This document shows, piece by piece, positions 46,514 through 55,019 of a stretch of DNA of 64,000 nt; positions within the stretch are counted from its first letter, which is position 1, and each line of letters opens with the position of its first letter. The translations under genes were made by a program, and so were the position numbers. The stretch is from Polyangiaceae bacterium (GTDB lineage Bacteria > Myxococcota_A > Polyangia > Polyangiales > Polyangiaceae): positions 372,001 to 436,000 of the forward strand of contig JADJXL010000028.1 of the NCBI GenBank assembly GCA_016715885.1, in the 5' to 3' direction. The notes beneath the pieces were generated by a model. The model searched no databases. It was not told where the DNA came from and worked only from the letters and a program-made list of their open reading frames with translations.

Positions 46514-47062
46514 TTATCCCATTCCCGGTACATTCGCCTTGCGTAAAAATGCGAGCGTGGGGCGGAGCTCGTGCATCGGGCCTTGTCCAAGGCGCAACTC
46601 GTGTCCACCGGACAATTCGACGAGCAGCCAATGGTGCTCGAATCCACGCTCGTCTTCGCGCGCTTCGATACCCTCCACGACGGGTGTGGAGATTCGTGTG
46701 ATTTGCGCAAACGGATACATACGAGAAAAACCGCTCCCGTGCTGCGTAATCTCGGCTCGATCGGTATCGATGCGCATGGTGCCATGTTTGCGGCGCTGTC
46801 GGTACAAAATCCAATTGGCCACGATGACCCCGATGATCCATATGACGGCAACGAAAATAATGGGCCGCGGGGCCGCACGCGTGATGACGATGGCGCCGAT
46901 GATCATGGAAAGAACGATCGCCATCCCGGAAACCAAATAAACAAATGGCTCGAAAACACCGCCTGGACAATGGCAAACGATGACGAACGGACCATCGGTA
47001 ACGATGGTGCCGCGTGCGTTGTCAAGGAGCGTCTGGCGTTCCGACACGAGATTCTTGCTCAT
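46514..47062 (-). CDS. Small membrane protein, two hydrophobic segments
   Basis: 182 aa from ATG 47062. Two strong hydrophobic helices at about 40-60 and 67-86, followed by a basic turn and a roughly 95-residue soluble beta/alpha domain (photoreceptor/PH-like layout, not assignable). The first 41 bases lie inside the dienelactone hydrolase gene, on the same strand, so translation may be coupled. It may be an inner-membrane protein of unknown role. An alternative start inside the hydrophobic region is unlikely. Confidence 0.65.
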   Translation of the reverse strand: MSKNLVSERQTLLDNARGTIVTDGPFVIVCHCPGGVFEPFVYLVSGMAIVLSMIIGAIVITRAAPRPIIFVAVIWIIGVIVANWILYRQRRKHGTMRIDTDRAEITQHGSGFSRMYPFAQITRISTPVVEGIEAREDERGFEHHWLLVELSGGHELRLGQGPMHELRPTLAFLRKANVPGMG

Positions 47063-47846
47063 CGCGAAGTCTTTCGCGGAGAAAAGCGAGGACCCGATCG
47101 AGGGCCTTTCGCGTGGGATGCCCGGTTTCGTCGACGAGATCGTTGGTGACGACGGAATGGGCCGCTCGCTTGATACGCCACGGATTTCCGGGCGAAGAAT
47201 CGATTTCGATGCCCTCGAACGCATCACCGAGCTCCCGGCGCATGGTCTCGAAGCGTTCACCGGGACAAAGAGGATCGTGCGTGAACCGGAGCGCCAAAAG
47301 TTTAGCTCCACCCGCGCAGCGCTGCTTGACGGTCTCGAGATCGGCATCGGAAATGTGCATTCCCGCGCGACGCGCACTGCCAATGGGAATGGGAAGCGAC
47401 GGTTGACACAGGATCGGGGCGACGACGCGAGGATCCACCATGAGGGTGAGGGCAAAGTTGCCCGTAATGCACATGCCAATGGCACCGACGCCTTTGCCTC
47501 CGACGGATTCGTGAACATGGCGGCACAAAGCTCGCAGCCAATCCGTAATGGGGCTGGATTGATTGGCTTCGAGGACCGCAAATTCGCGCGAAATGCAGGC
47601 GCGAGCCATCACGCCCAAAGCCTTTGGCATATACACCGGAGCGCCGGGAGTGCCGAAAAGTTGGGGAAGAAAAACGGTGAAACCTTCAGCCGCGACGCGC
47701 TCGGCAAACCGCATCACCTGCGGGGTAATGCCAGGAATTTCCGAGGCAATGACGACGCCAGGACCATTTCCACGACGATACACGTCTCGCGTTTCGCCGT
47801 CATGTGTAAAGGTCGATCGCGTAAAACCTTCGAGCTCGATGGCCAT
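47022..47846 (-). CDS. Dienelactone hydrolase-family protein
   Basis: 274 aa alpha/beta hydrolase. The nucleophile elbow is GMCITG with Cys126 in place of the usual serine, as in classical dienelactone hydrolase; E36 and a C-terminal histidine (AAHSVV) fit the catalytic set. Family members hydrolyse lactone or ester bonds in ring-cleavage pathways, but many have no known substrate. Its 3' end overlaps the next gene on the same strand by 41 bp. Confidence 0.86.
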   Translation of the reverse strand: MAIELEGFTRSTFTHDGETRDVYRRGNGPGVVIASEIPGITPQVMRFAERVAAEGFTVFLPQLFGTPGAPVYMPKALGVMARACISREFAVLEANQSSPITDWLRALCRHVHESVGGKGVGAIGMCITGNFALTLMVDPRVVAPILCQPSLPIPIGSARRAGMHISDADLETVKQRCAGGAKLLALRFTHDPLCPGERFETMRRELGDAFEGIEIDSSPGNPWRIKRAAHSVVTNDLVDETGHPTRKALDRVLAFLRERLRDEQESRVGTPDAP

Positions 47847-47861
47847 GTTTTTCTCTCGACG

Positions 47862-48335
47862 TCACGATGGAAGTTCAGCAGCGTCGAATGCAGGTCGCAC
47901 TCGTTGAAAGCCAAGGCCGATGATTTTTCCATCGGGCCTTTCGACGAGCGCTCCGAATCGGCATTTTTCAACGAGAATGCCTTCTTGATCGCGGCCTTCG
48001 CTAGCAAAGCATACGCGCTGCCCCTCGGTAAGACGCGCAAACACGCGGGCGCTCTCCGCAATGCGACCAAACGACGGAGCGGCCTCGGCATCCGTCGATT
48101 TGGCGGCAGATCGACGAATGCGGCGAACGATGTTGGCGCTCACATATACGTCGAGCTCGTCGCCACGAACAAAGACGACGACGCCCGTCTGATGGATGCC
48201 TCCATCGGTGGCAAACGTTACAACATCGCCCGTGCCAGCTTCCGTGGACGCTCGGCCGCCGAGGCGCTTGCGGACGAGGTCGACCGAGGGGGCGGCGGGT
48301 TCGGGGAGGAGGGGGAGCACGAATCTACGGCTCAT
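47862..48335 (-). CDS. Hypothetical protein
   Basis: 157 aa from ATG 48335, placed before MSRRFVLPLL rather than at the further upstream open frame. The sequence has two beta-rich segments (DVVTFATDGGIHQTGVVVFV and ARLTEGQRVCFASEGRDQEGILVEKC) of similar design, suggesting a repeated Tudor/SH3-like fold, but no known family is recognised. It is located 15 bp upstream of the dienelactone hydrolase gene and may be co-transcribed with it. Confidence 0.62.
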   Translation of the reverse strand: MSRRFVLPLLPEPAAPSVDLVRKRLGGRASTEAGTGDVVTFATDGGIHQTGVVVFVRGDELDVYVSANIVRRIRRSAAKSTDAEAAPSFGRIAESARVFARLTEGQRVCFASEGRDQEGILVEKCRFGALVERPDGKIIGLGFQRVRPAFDAAELPS

Positions 48336-48447
48336 GACGCCGGAGATTAGCGCGAAACGAGGTGGGGTTAAAGATGCACGGCGGGCAATTTGAGTACTGC
48401 GCCACACTCACAAAAGTGGTTGGCACCTTCCAAAAATGCAGCGACGA

Positions 48448-49245
48448 TTACTTCTTCGCCCCCGGCTTGCCCTTCATCGCCTCCCGAAGCCGATCTCGAA
48501 CCACTTCGGCAAGCAGCACGCTCGCGGCGACCGATACGTTGAGCGACCGGACGGAGCTCGAGCCTGGTATGGCCACCAGCGTGTCGCATTGCGCCTTTGC
48601 TCGTTCGGACAAACCCTCCCGCTCGTGACCCAATACGACGACGATGGGACGAGCATACGCAAAACCAATCGCATTGACCGTCGCTTCGCTCTCCGCTCCA
48701 ACCACCGTGATCCCTCGTGCACGCAGGCGTCCGAGCGTATCGGGCAGGTCCGTCGTGCGGGCAAACTCGAGCTGTTCGGCGCCCCCTTCGGCAACGCGCA
48801 CCGCATCGGCGGGCAATCCTGGATGAGGCGCTGGGGCCCCCAAAAGCGCCGCATCCATTCCAAAAAACGCAGCGGTCCGCAAAATGGCCCCGATGTTGTA
48901 CGGGTTGCGAATTCGTTCCAGCGCTATCGCTGCTCCCTTCGTCCGCACGAGCATATCGGCAAGCTCTTGCGTCCCCATCCACGAACGCGGTGTCACTTCG
49001 AGGCACAGGCCTTCATGATTTTTCGCCCCGGAAAAACGCCCGAGATCATCGTCGGTCGCTTCGGCGCACGGAATTCGATGCGCCACGGCCCAGCGTTCGA
49101 GCGCCCCGATGAGCCGGCGCGTTTCGCGGTGAAAAGCGACGCGCACGATTTTTTCCGGGTGCCTTTCGAATACCGCAAGGCCGGCACGCAAACCGTACAC
49201 GATTTCATTCGCGTCTTTTCGGCGCGCGGAGGGATGTTTTTGCAT
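48448..49245 (-). CDS. TrmH/SpoU-family RNA methyltransferase
   Basis: 265 aa from ATG 49245 (TTG 49269 also in frame). The SPOUT trefoil-knot motifs are clear: NPYNIGAILRTAAFFG, VLGHEREGLS and IPGSSSVRSLNVSVAASVL. They bind AdoMet and support 2'-O-ribose methylation of rRNA or tRNA. An N-terminal substrate-binding domain (about residues 1-100) precedes it. The upstream VWA lipoprotein gene ends 20 bp before, on the same strand. Confidence 0.87.
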   Translation of the reverse strand: MQKHPSARRKDANEIVYGLRAGLAVFERHPEKIVRVAFHRETRRLIGALERWAVAHRIPCAEATDDDLGRFSGAKNHEGLCLEVTPRSWMGTQELADMLVRTKGAAIALERIRNPYNIGAILRTAAFFGMDAALLGAPAPHPGLPADAVRVAEGGAEQLEFARTTDLPDTLGRLRARGITVVGAESEATVNAIGFAYARPIVVVLGHEREGLSERAKAQCDTLVAIPGSSSVRSLNVSVAASVLLAEVVRDRLREAMKGKPGAKK

Positions 49246-49265
49246 GAGGTCGGTCGTTGGAAGGG

Positions 49266-50447
49266 TCAATCGGGCGTGGGCGTGTCGCAGCCGAACACGA
49301 TGTCCAGGTCTTTGACGATGCCATTCTTGAGGCTATCACACGCGGGGCCGTAGAACACGATCTGGTTTTTCGCGATGTCGTATTCCCAGCCGTCCATCAG
49401 GTCGCGCGGCACTTTCGTGACGTTGTCGAAAAATACGTAGATGTCGTTCGGATTCGGCGGAACGGAATCCAGCGAATACGTGCACGAAAGGGTGCTTTTC
49501 GCAATCGTGGCGAGCGCCGTATCGAGGCTCGCTTGGTCGCCTGCATCGAAATACTTGGTCGCCCCGCTGCTCGGTACGCCACCGGCAACCGCGAACTTGT
49601 CCATTTGCGCAGGATCGATGCCCGCACCAAAACCAATGACGAACGTCGGCACACCGGCCATGTCGTGCAAGTCTTTGATGATTTGTTCCGTCGTCGCATC
49701 CGACCCGCACGTTTCCTTGCCGTCGGTGATCAGCACGGCGTAGCTGTCGCGTTCGGTATCGAGGAATGCGGGCTCCGTCGTAGCTTGCTGCATACCCGTC
49801 TGAATATTCGTCACGCACGGGCCATCGGGGAAATTGGTGTCGGCCGCTTTGAGCGCATTGGTCATCAACGTTTGCACGGCCATTTCATTGCCCGGCCCGA
49901 CGGGAATGGGAATTTTGTCTTGCTGGCAATTTGGCGTGACGCGGTCCGGAAATAGGGTCAGACCAAACCGAATTTGACCAGTGAAGTCGGTCGTCATTTT
50001 ATTGATGGCGGCAACGGCAATGTTCCACTTGGTCGAATCGCCGACCTTGCCCGTCATCGAGCATGATCGGTCGACCACGAGCAACATGTTCGGCGGCACG
50101 GGATCCACCTTCGCTTCTTGCGAACCGCATGCGCCGCCGGGAATGCATTTTCCCGTCGCGGTGTCGCAAACGGTGCCGGCCGCGCAATCTGCATCGGCTG
50201 CACATGTCCCGGGATCAATGCACGCGCCCGACGCGCTGCATACTTGAGGCTCGACGCAGGCTGGATTGCACCCGCCCGGAAGGATGCCTCCCCCGTCCCC
50301 ACCGGCGCCACCAGCGCCGCCGGAACTGGAAGTGGATCCCGCCCCGCTCCCTGCGGTGTTCGTGCCACTCGTACCGCCGCCACAACCAGCGGCGACGCTT
50401 GCAATGACCAGAAAAGATGCCCATGGCAAGAAAAACTTCGGTGTCAT
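49266..50447 (-). CDS. VWA-domain lipoprotein with Gly/Ser and Cys-rich linker
   Basis: 393 aa from ATG 50447. Signal peptide with lipobox VAAGC (C22), then a Gly/Ser linker and a Cys-rich stretch (about residues 60-110) that resembles Dickkopf/EGF-like repeats of myxobacterial surface proteins. From about 117 a von Willebrand A domain with the metal site DRSCS (126-130) and LITDGKETCG. It is probably an outer-membrane-anchored adhesion or binding protein. A GG-N10-GC element lies upstream. Confidence 0.88.
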   Translation of the reverse strand: MTPKFFLPWASFLVIASVAAGCGGGTSGTNTAGSGAGSTSSSGGAGGAGGDGGGILPGGCNPACVEPQVCSASGACIDPGTCAADADCAAGTVCDTATGKCIPGGACGSQEAKVDPVPPNMLLVVDRSCSMTGKVGDSTKWNIAVAAINKMTTDFTGQIRFGLTLFPDRVTPNCQQDKIPIPVGPGNEMAVQTLMTNALKAADTNFPDGPCVTNIQTGMQQATTEPAFLDTERDSYAVLITDGKETCGSDATTEQIIKDLHDMAGVPTFVIGFGAGIDPAQMDKFAVAGGVPSSGATKYFDAGDQASLDTALATIAKSTLSCTYSLDSVPPNPNDIYVFFDNVTKVPRDLMDGWEYDIAKNQIVFYGPACDSLKNGIVKDLDIVFGCDTPTPD

Positions 50448-50535
50448 GAGGCCAGAATATCGAATACAGGTGGGCTGCTGCAAACATTTTCGAAGCCGGC
50501 CAAGCACGAAGTTACGCCGTGCCATTCGATCGACT

Positions 50536-50551
50536 TGCTCCTAAAGTGCCA
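50536..50551 (-). promoter_or_regulatory. Candidate sigma-54-like promoter for the VWA lipoprotein
   Basis: On the minus strand TGGCAC (50551-50546) is followed after exactly ten bases from the GG by GC (50538-50537). The -24 half is ideal; the -12 half (GAGC) departs from TTGC. Transcription would start near 50525, giving a leader of about 78 bases. Confidence 0.28.
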
Positions 50552-50582
50552 CCCAAGCCACACGTCGTGAAAGGACAAAACC

Positions 50583-52031
50583 GTGGGTCGAAACAAGCCC
50601 CGTCCACTGCCGCCGTCCCCTCACCCGCTCGAATTGTCGCCGGCGATCATGCGATCGATGCTGCAGCGCGCAACCGAACACATCATCGAGCACATCGGCA
50701 CGCTTCCCGATCAACCCATGCATGCGACGAAAGGCGGCCGAAAGCTCGCTCGAAGCCTTGCCGGACCCATGCCCGAAGAGGGCATACCCTTTGAAAAACT
50801 CTTCCGCAAGTTGTTTTCTCAAATCATTCCAGCGAGCCTCAATACGGCGTCTCCCGGCTACTTGGCCTACATTCCCGGCGGCGGTATTTTCCATGCGGCC
50901 ATCGCCGATCTGATCGCCGACGTGACAAACCGATACGTGAGCGTGTGGATTGCCGCTCCGGGTCTTGCTCAGCTCGAAGAAAACGTCATTCAATGGTTCG
51001 CCGCGATGCTCGGTATGCCGTCTTCTGCCGGGGGCATATTATTGACGGGTGGATCGCTCGCAAACCTCGTAGCAACCATTACGGCGCGTCGAGTAAAACT
51101 ACCGCCGGACTTTTTGCGCGGCACGGTTTATACCTCCGAGGAAGCTCATCATTCGGTGCTCAAGGCCGCACTGCTCGCGGGAATATTGCCGGAAAACGTG
51201 CGAGCGATTCCAACCGACGATCGTTATCGGATGCAACCAGAAATGCTGCTCGACGCAATACGACGAGATCGAGCTGCGGGACTGCTCCCATTTTTGATCG
51301 TTGCGAGCGCTGGAACGACAAATACGGGTGCCGTGGACGATTTGCAGCGAATTGCGGACATTGCAGCAGCCGAAAGCTTGTGGCTCCACGTAGATGCCGC
51401 CTACGGGGGATTTTTTGCAATGACCGAACGCGGGCGCAAGGCACTTGCAGGAATTGGGCGCGCCGATTCCGTGACGCTCGACCCGCACAAAGGGTTGTTT
51501 TTGCCCTACGGTACGGGCTGTTTGATCGTGCGGGACCGCGAATCGTTGCGTCGAGCGCACGCAGTTCCGGCGGCGTACATGCCGCCCATGCAACACGACG
51601 AGGGATTCGTGGACTTCTGCGAGCTTGGGCCAGAGCTTTCCCGCGATGCGCGTGGCTTGCGTGTATGGCTTCCCTTCTCGATGCATGGAGCTGGTGTTTT
51701 TCGAAACGCACTCGATGAAAAGCTAGATTTGGCAGCGTACGCGACGAACGAATTACGAAAAATGCAGGGGATTGAAATCGTGGCGGAGCCGGTGTTGTCG
51801 CTGCTCGCCTTTCGCGCTCGGTTTCCGACGTTGAACAATGCGGACGAGGATGCCAAAAACCGGCAACTCATGTCGCTCGTCAATCAAAAGCAGCGCGTCT
51901 TGCTCACCGGCACCGTGACCAAGGGCCGGTTCTTGATTCGGATGTGCATCCTGTCGTTTCGTACGCACGCGGATCGCATCGACATGGCGCTCGAGGATAT
52001 TCGCACGAGCCTCGATGAAGTCCGGCAATGA
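50583..52031 (+). CDS. Pyridoxal-dependent decarboxylase
   Basis: 482 aa from GTG 50583, with AAAGGA seven bases upstream. It belongs to the group II aromatic/glutamate-type decarboxylases: a stacking H190 (EEAHH), D271 (HVDAAYGG) and the PLP lysine K303 in LDPHKG. It probably decarboxylates an aromatic or branched L-amino acid; substrate specificity is not readable. The gene is divergent from the VWA lipoprotein gene (135-bp spacer). Confidence 0.9.
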   Translation: MGRNKPRPLPPSPHPLELSPAIMRSMLQRATEHIIEHIGTLPDQPMHATKGGRKLARSLAGPMPEEGIPFEKLFRKLFSQIIPASLNTASPGYLAYIPGGGIFHAAIADLIADVTNRYVSVWIAAPGLAQLEENVIQWFAAMLGMPSSAGGILLTGGSLANLVATITARRVKLPPDFLRGTVYTSEEAHHSVLKAALLAGILPENVRAIPTDDRYRMQPEMLLDAIRRDRAAGLLPFLIVASAGTTNTGAVDDLQRIADIAAAESLWLHVDAAYGGFFAMTERGRKALAGIGRADSVTLDPHKGLFLPYGTGCLIVRDRESLRRAHAVPAAYMPPMQHDEGFVDFCELGPELSRDARGLRVWLPFSMHGAGVFRNALDEKLDLAAYATNELRKMQGIEIVAEPVLSLLAFRARFPTLNNADEDAKNRQLMSLVNQKQRVLLTGTVTKGRFLIRMCILSFRTHADRIDMALEDIRTSLDEVRQ

Positions 52032-52045
52032 GTCTCCTAAGTTGC

Positions 52046-52070
52046 GAAAATACCCGATGATGGTATTTTC
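52046..52070. promoter_or_regulatory. AT-rich hairpin just before a start codon
   Basis: GAAAATACC (52046-52054) and GGTATTTTC (52062-52070) are perfect reverse complements with a seven-base loop. The hairpin ends five bases before the ATG at 52076 and 14 bases after the decarboxylase stop, in a region that should hold a ribosome binding site. It may be a terminator, an operator or an attenuator. Confidence 0.5.
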
Positions 52071-52075
52071 ATACG

Positions 52076-52564
52076 ATGCTACATCGCCATTTCTTCAACT
52101 TCCTCACGCTCGCCATTCTTCTCACCACCCCGTCCGCGATGGCCGACGAGCCTTCTGGCTGGCAAGTCGGCACGCCGCCTCCTCCGCCGCCGCCCCCTGC
52201 ACCGTCGCATCCGCATGCGCCCACCACGTTCGTCGTGGAACAGCGATCGCTCGGTGAACCGACGACGCGCATGGCAAGTCCCGTCATGTTCGGCATTGGC
52301 GCGGCGCTCGGAGGCATGGGCCTCATTTCGCTCGGCACCGGATATTTCGTCTATGACGATGCCCCAGAATGCAACGATTGCCCTGGCAGTGAAAAACGAG
52401 GGCTCGGCACGGGGCTGATGGTGGGAGGCGCACTTGGTTTGGTGGTCGGCCTGCCGCTTGCATTCATTGGCGCGCGCCAGGTTCCCGATTCGCCCGCGTG
52501 GGCGCGCGCGGTGCCTACGGTCTACGTATCACCCCGCGGCGCGGCGCTTCGCTTTACATTTTGA
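52076..52564 (+). CDS. Exported/membrane protein with Pro-rich stretch
   Basis: 162 aa. A signal peptide (MLHRHFFNFLTLAILLTTPSAMA) is followed by a run of eight prolines, then two hydrophobic segments (about 68-90 and 113-132) with many glycines, and a short C-terminal tail ending in F. Resembles small myxobacterial membrane proteins, no named family. There is no conventional ribosome binding site; the start is fixed by the signal peptide. A hairpin lies directly upstream. Confidence 0.68.
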   Translation: MLHRHFFNFLTLAILLTTPSAMADEPSGWQVGTPPPPPPPPAPSHPHAPTTFVVEQRSLGEPTTRMASPVMFGIGAALGGMGLISLGTGYFVYDDAPECNDCPGSEKRGLGTGLMVGGALGLVVGLPLAFIGARQVPDSPAWARAVPTVYVSPRGAALRFTF

Positions 52565-52600
52565 TGGCGCGTTCAGGGTCATTTCCGGTATCGTGCGCTC

Positions 52601-54163
52601 GTGGATCAGGACGTTGCGCGAATTCGTGACAATCCTTTGCGGCGCCTTTTCGAATCGCAGCGCCCTTACGTGCTCACCCGATTCGTGTTGCTGCGGCTCC
52701 TAGGATTCGTGTACTTCATTGCATTCCTGGTCGCATTTCAACAAATGGGGCCGCTCATCGGGACCAGTGGCCTGCTCCCCGCGAACGCTTTCCTCGATTT
52801 CGTCGTCACCCGCTTCGGCTCGAAGCTTGGTGCATTCCAGCAGCTCCCGACGCTCCTCTATTGGTTCGGTGCGACCGACGGCGTGCTTTTGACATTTGCG
52901 TCGATGGGTCTCGCGCTGTCGCTCGCCGTCATGTTCGGCGTGACCAACGCGATTGTCCAATTTAGTTTGTGGCTGCTTTATCTGTCGCTCTCGCGTGTGG
53001 GACAAATATTTTATGGTTATGGGTGGGAAATCCAGCTTTTGGAGACCGGCTTCTTATCGATTTTTCTATGCCCTATCCGCGAGTATCGTCCATTTTCGAG
53101 TGCCCCGCCGGCCATGACGATGGTCCTTTTTCGATGGCTCATCGTACGCATCATGCTCGGAGCGGGCCTCATCAAATTGCGAGGCGATCCGTGTTGGCGC
53201 GACTTGACGTGCCTCGTCTACCATTACGAAACGCAGCCGATTCCGAGTCCAGCGAGCCTCCTTTTTCACCAGCTTCCAGCCGGCGCGCATTCCGTCGGCG
53301 TGGGCTTCAATCATCTCGTCGAGCTCATCGCGCCGCTTTTCGCATTTGGGCCCCGCCCTGCGCGAATCATCGCGGGCGTCTTGTTCGTGACGTTTCAAGC
53401 AACGCTCATCCTGAGCGGAAACCTGTCCTTTTTGAATTGGCTCACCATCGTCCCGGCCATTGCATGCTTCGACGACGACGCATTACGAATGGTGTTGCCA
53501 AAGAAACTGCGTTCGTGGTACGACGAGAAGTCCGTACCAAAGCCATCGCAGCCGCAATTGATCACTGCGTACGTGGCCGCTGCGTTCGTGTTTTTTCTGA
53601 GCATCGAGCCTGTGCAGAATTTGTTTTCCGACAGGCAGCGCATGAACAGCTCGTTCAATCCGCTCGCGCTCGTCAACACCTACGGCGCGTTCGGTTCGGT
53701 CGACAAAGAGCGATTCGAAGTGGTGCTCGAAGGAACGGCCGATCCATTGCCGAGCGACAAGGCCCGCTGGCTCGAATACGAATTCCCTTGCAAACCGGGC
53801 GATCCCAAACGACGCCCTTGCCTCATTACGCCTTACCATTATCGTTTGGATTGGCAGCTTTGGTTTGCGGCGAAATCGACCGTCGAGCGACAACCGTGGT
53901 TTTTGCACCTCGTGGACAAACTTCTCCGCGGTGAGACAACGCCAAAATCGCTCTTGGCCAGCGATCCATTCCCCGACAAACCTCCGCGATTCCTTCGCGC
54001 AAAGCTCTACCGGTATCGTTTTACGCACATAGGCGACGGCAAAGACGCATGGTGGGAGCGGGAATACGTGCGCGAATGGATGCGGCCCGTCGGCAAGGAC
54101 GACCCGGCGCTTGAAAAGACGTTGGTCCAGTATGGGTTGAAAAAGCCTCGGGGCGGGTTTTAG
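52601..54163 (+). CDS. Lipase maturation factor-like membrane protein
   Basis: 520 aa from GTG 52601. It has about eight hydrophobic segments in the N-terminal 340 residues, with conserved YGYGWEIQLLETGFL and KLRGDPCWRDLTCLVYHYETQP regions, and a soluble C-terminal domain containing RLDWQLWF. These match lipase maturation factor (LMF1-like) proteins, which in eukaryotes fold secreted lipases in the ER; bacterial members are uncharacterised. No lipase gene is adjacent. The gene is co-directional with the small membrane protein gene 36 bp upstream. Confidence 0.87.
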   Translation: MDQDVARIRDNPLRRLFESQRPYVLTRFVLLRLLGFVYFIAFLVAFQQMGPLIGTSGLLPANAFLDFVVTRFGSKLGAFQQLPTLLYWFGATDGVLLTFASMGLALSLAVMFGVTNAIVQFSLWLLYLSLSRVGQIFYGYGWEIQLLETGFLSIFLCPIREYRPFSSAPPAMTMVLFRWLIVRIMLGAGLIKLRGDPCWRDLTCLVYHYETQPIPSPASLLFHQLPAGAHSVGVGFNHLVELIAPLFAFGPRPARIIAGVLFVTFQATLILSGNLSFLNWLTIVPAIACFDDDALRMVLPKKLRSWYDEKSVPKPSQPQLITAYVAAAFVFFLSIEPVQNLFSDRQRMNSSFNPLALVNTYGAFGSVDKERFEVVLEGTADPLPSDKARWLEYEFPCKPGDPKRRPCLITPYHYRLDWQLWFAAKSTVERQPWFLHLVDKLLRGETTPKSLLASDPFPDKPPRFLRAKLYRYRFTHIGDGKDAWWEREYVREWMRPVGKDDPALEKTLVQYGLKKPRGGF

Positions 54164-54201
54164 AGGCTGTCTCAAAACTCGGAACGCGTATCCTCGCCCA
54201 G

Positions 54202-54410
54202 CCCCGCGCGGGGTTGAAACCCCGCGCTACACGACAAGAAGTCCTCGCGCTACCGCGCTCGGACTAACGTCATGGCTGCATGGCGAGGCCTGCAATCTAT
54301 GCGAAATCGTCGAGGATTCTCGATGACGATCCGAAATTCCACAAGGCCAGTCCCGAACGGTAGTGAGGGACTTTTGAATGTGTAGCGCGGGGTTTCAACC
54401 CCGCGCGGGG
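54202..54410. mobile_element. 209-bp element with perfect 31-bp terminal inverted repeats (MITE/BIME-like)
   Basis: Positions 54202-54232 and 54380-54410 are exact reverse complements over 31 bp, with 147 bp between. Each arm itself folds: GCGCGGGG and CCCCGCGC pair around a six-base loop (54206-54227 in the left arm). No transposase is encoded and no target duplication was recognised at the edges. Size and structure fit a non-autonomous miniature element or a paired REP unit. Confidence 0.65.
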
Positions 54411-54430
54411 GTGCAAACGGGTTAAGTTTG

Positions 54431-54499
54431 CGCTCGTGGGGGGTCCCACTGTTCGAGCCCGCGAAGCGGGCGAGTTTGGGGGGCACCGCGAGTGCCGAG
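54431..54499. repeat. REP-like palindromic repeat, copy A
   Basis: The core 54445-54481 (37 bp) is identical to 56233-56269. Its centre is GCCCGC-GAA-GCGGGC, a six-bp stem with a three-base loop. Flanking arms GCGCTCG and CGAGTGC are imperfect reverse complements. It lies 20 bp beyond the 209-bp element. Confidence 0.75.
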
Positions 54500-54540
54500 A
54501 AATCGAGCGCTCCACAAGCACAATCAATGCAGACGGCACG

Positions 54541-54993
54541 CTACTTTGGCGTCGCGAATTCGAGCGTCTCGACGACGACGTTTCCGGGGGCTCGGAGGTC
54601 GACTGCAGTCACCGGCTTTTTTTGCGACACGAATTCTTGGATTTGCATCGAAAGAGGTCCACTTTCGATCTGCCTGTCCGAAAAGACCACGTACACTTTG
54701 ACGTTCCCGTGACCTTTTGGCATCTTCAGCGCGCGACTCGTAATGGGCACACCCGCCGGACATTCCAGAGAAAGCTGATCCTCGGTCGCCGTATGTAGTT
54801 GCACGTAACCGGTCGCCGTTACGACGAACACGTGACAATACGGCGGCAGCCCCTCGGCCGGCACCAGCTCGACCGAGGTCGCATCTTTCTGAATCATCGC
54901 GACTCGCTGCGCACGAGATGGCGGTTCGGGCTTGGAGCAGCCGGAAAGCCCCAGGGCGAGGACCAAAACAAGCCATGCGGCTTTCATGGGCAT
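54541..54993 (-). CDS. Lipoprotein of unknown function
   Basis: 150 aa from ATG 54993, with a second ATG six bases further in. Signal peptide with lipobox LSGC; the remaining 120 residues are beta-rich without known motif (PYCHVFVVTATGYVQL, VYVVFSDRQ). The cysteines at PYCH and LECPAG could form a disulfide in the periplasm. It ends close to the REP-like repeats and follows the formaldehyde dehydrogenase gene on the same strand after 26 bp, so the two may be co-transcribed. Confidence 0.7.
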   Translation of the reverse strand: MPMKAAWLVLVLALGLSGCSKPEPPSRAQRVAMIQKDATSVELVPAEGLPPYCHVFVVTATGYVQLHTATEDQLSLECPAGVPITSRALKMPKGHGNVKVYVVFSDRQIESGPLSMQIQEFVSQKKPVTAVDLRAPGNVVVETLEFATPK

Positions 54994-55019
54994 GTGTCTA
55001 CCCCATCGCAGACGCAGCG

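Larger units (their letters stand above)
54164..54540. other. Non-coding gap with palindromic repeats, 377 bp
   Basis: No gene is seen between the LMF-like and lipoprotein genes (convergent 3' ends). The gap holds the 209-bp inverted-repeat element (54202-54410) and the first copy of the second palindromic repeat (54431-54499), described separately. Confidence 0.85.

Noticed and set aside
46980..48350. 456-codon open frame on the plus strand
   Set aside because: Shadow of the dienelactone hydrolase and hypothetical genes; no domain.
54451..54475. tRNA T-arm-like sequence GTTCGAGCCC
   Set aside because: No acceptor, D or anticodon arms can be built around it; it is part of the 37-bp repeat.
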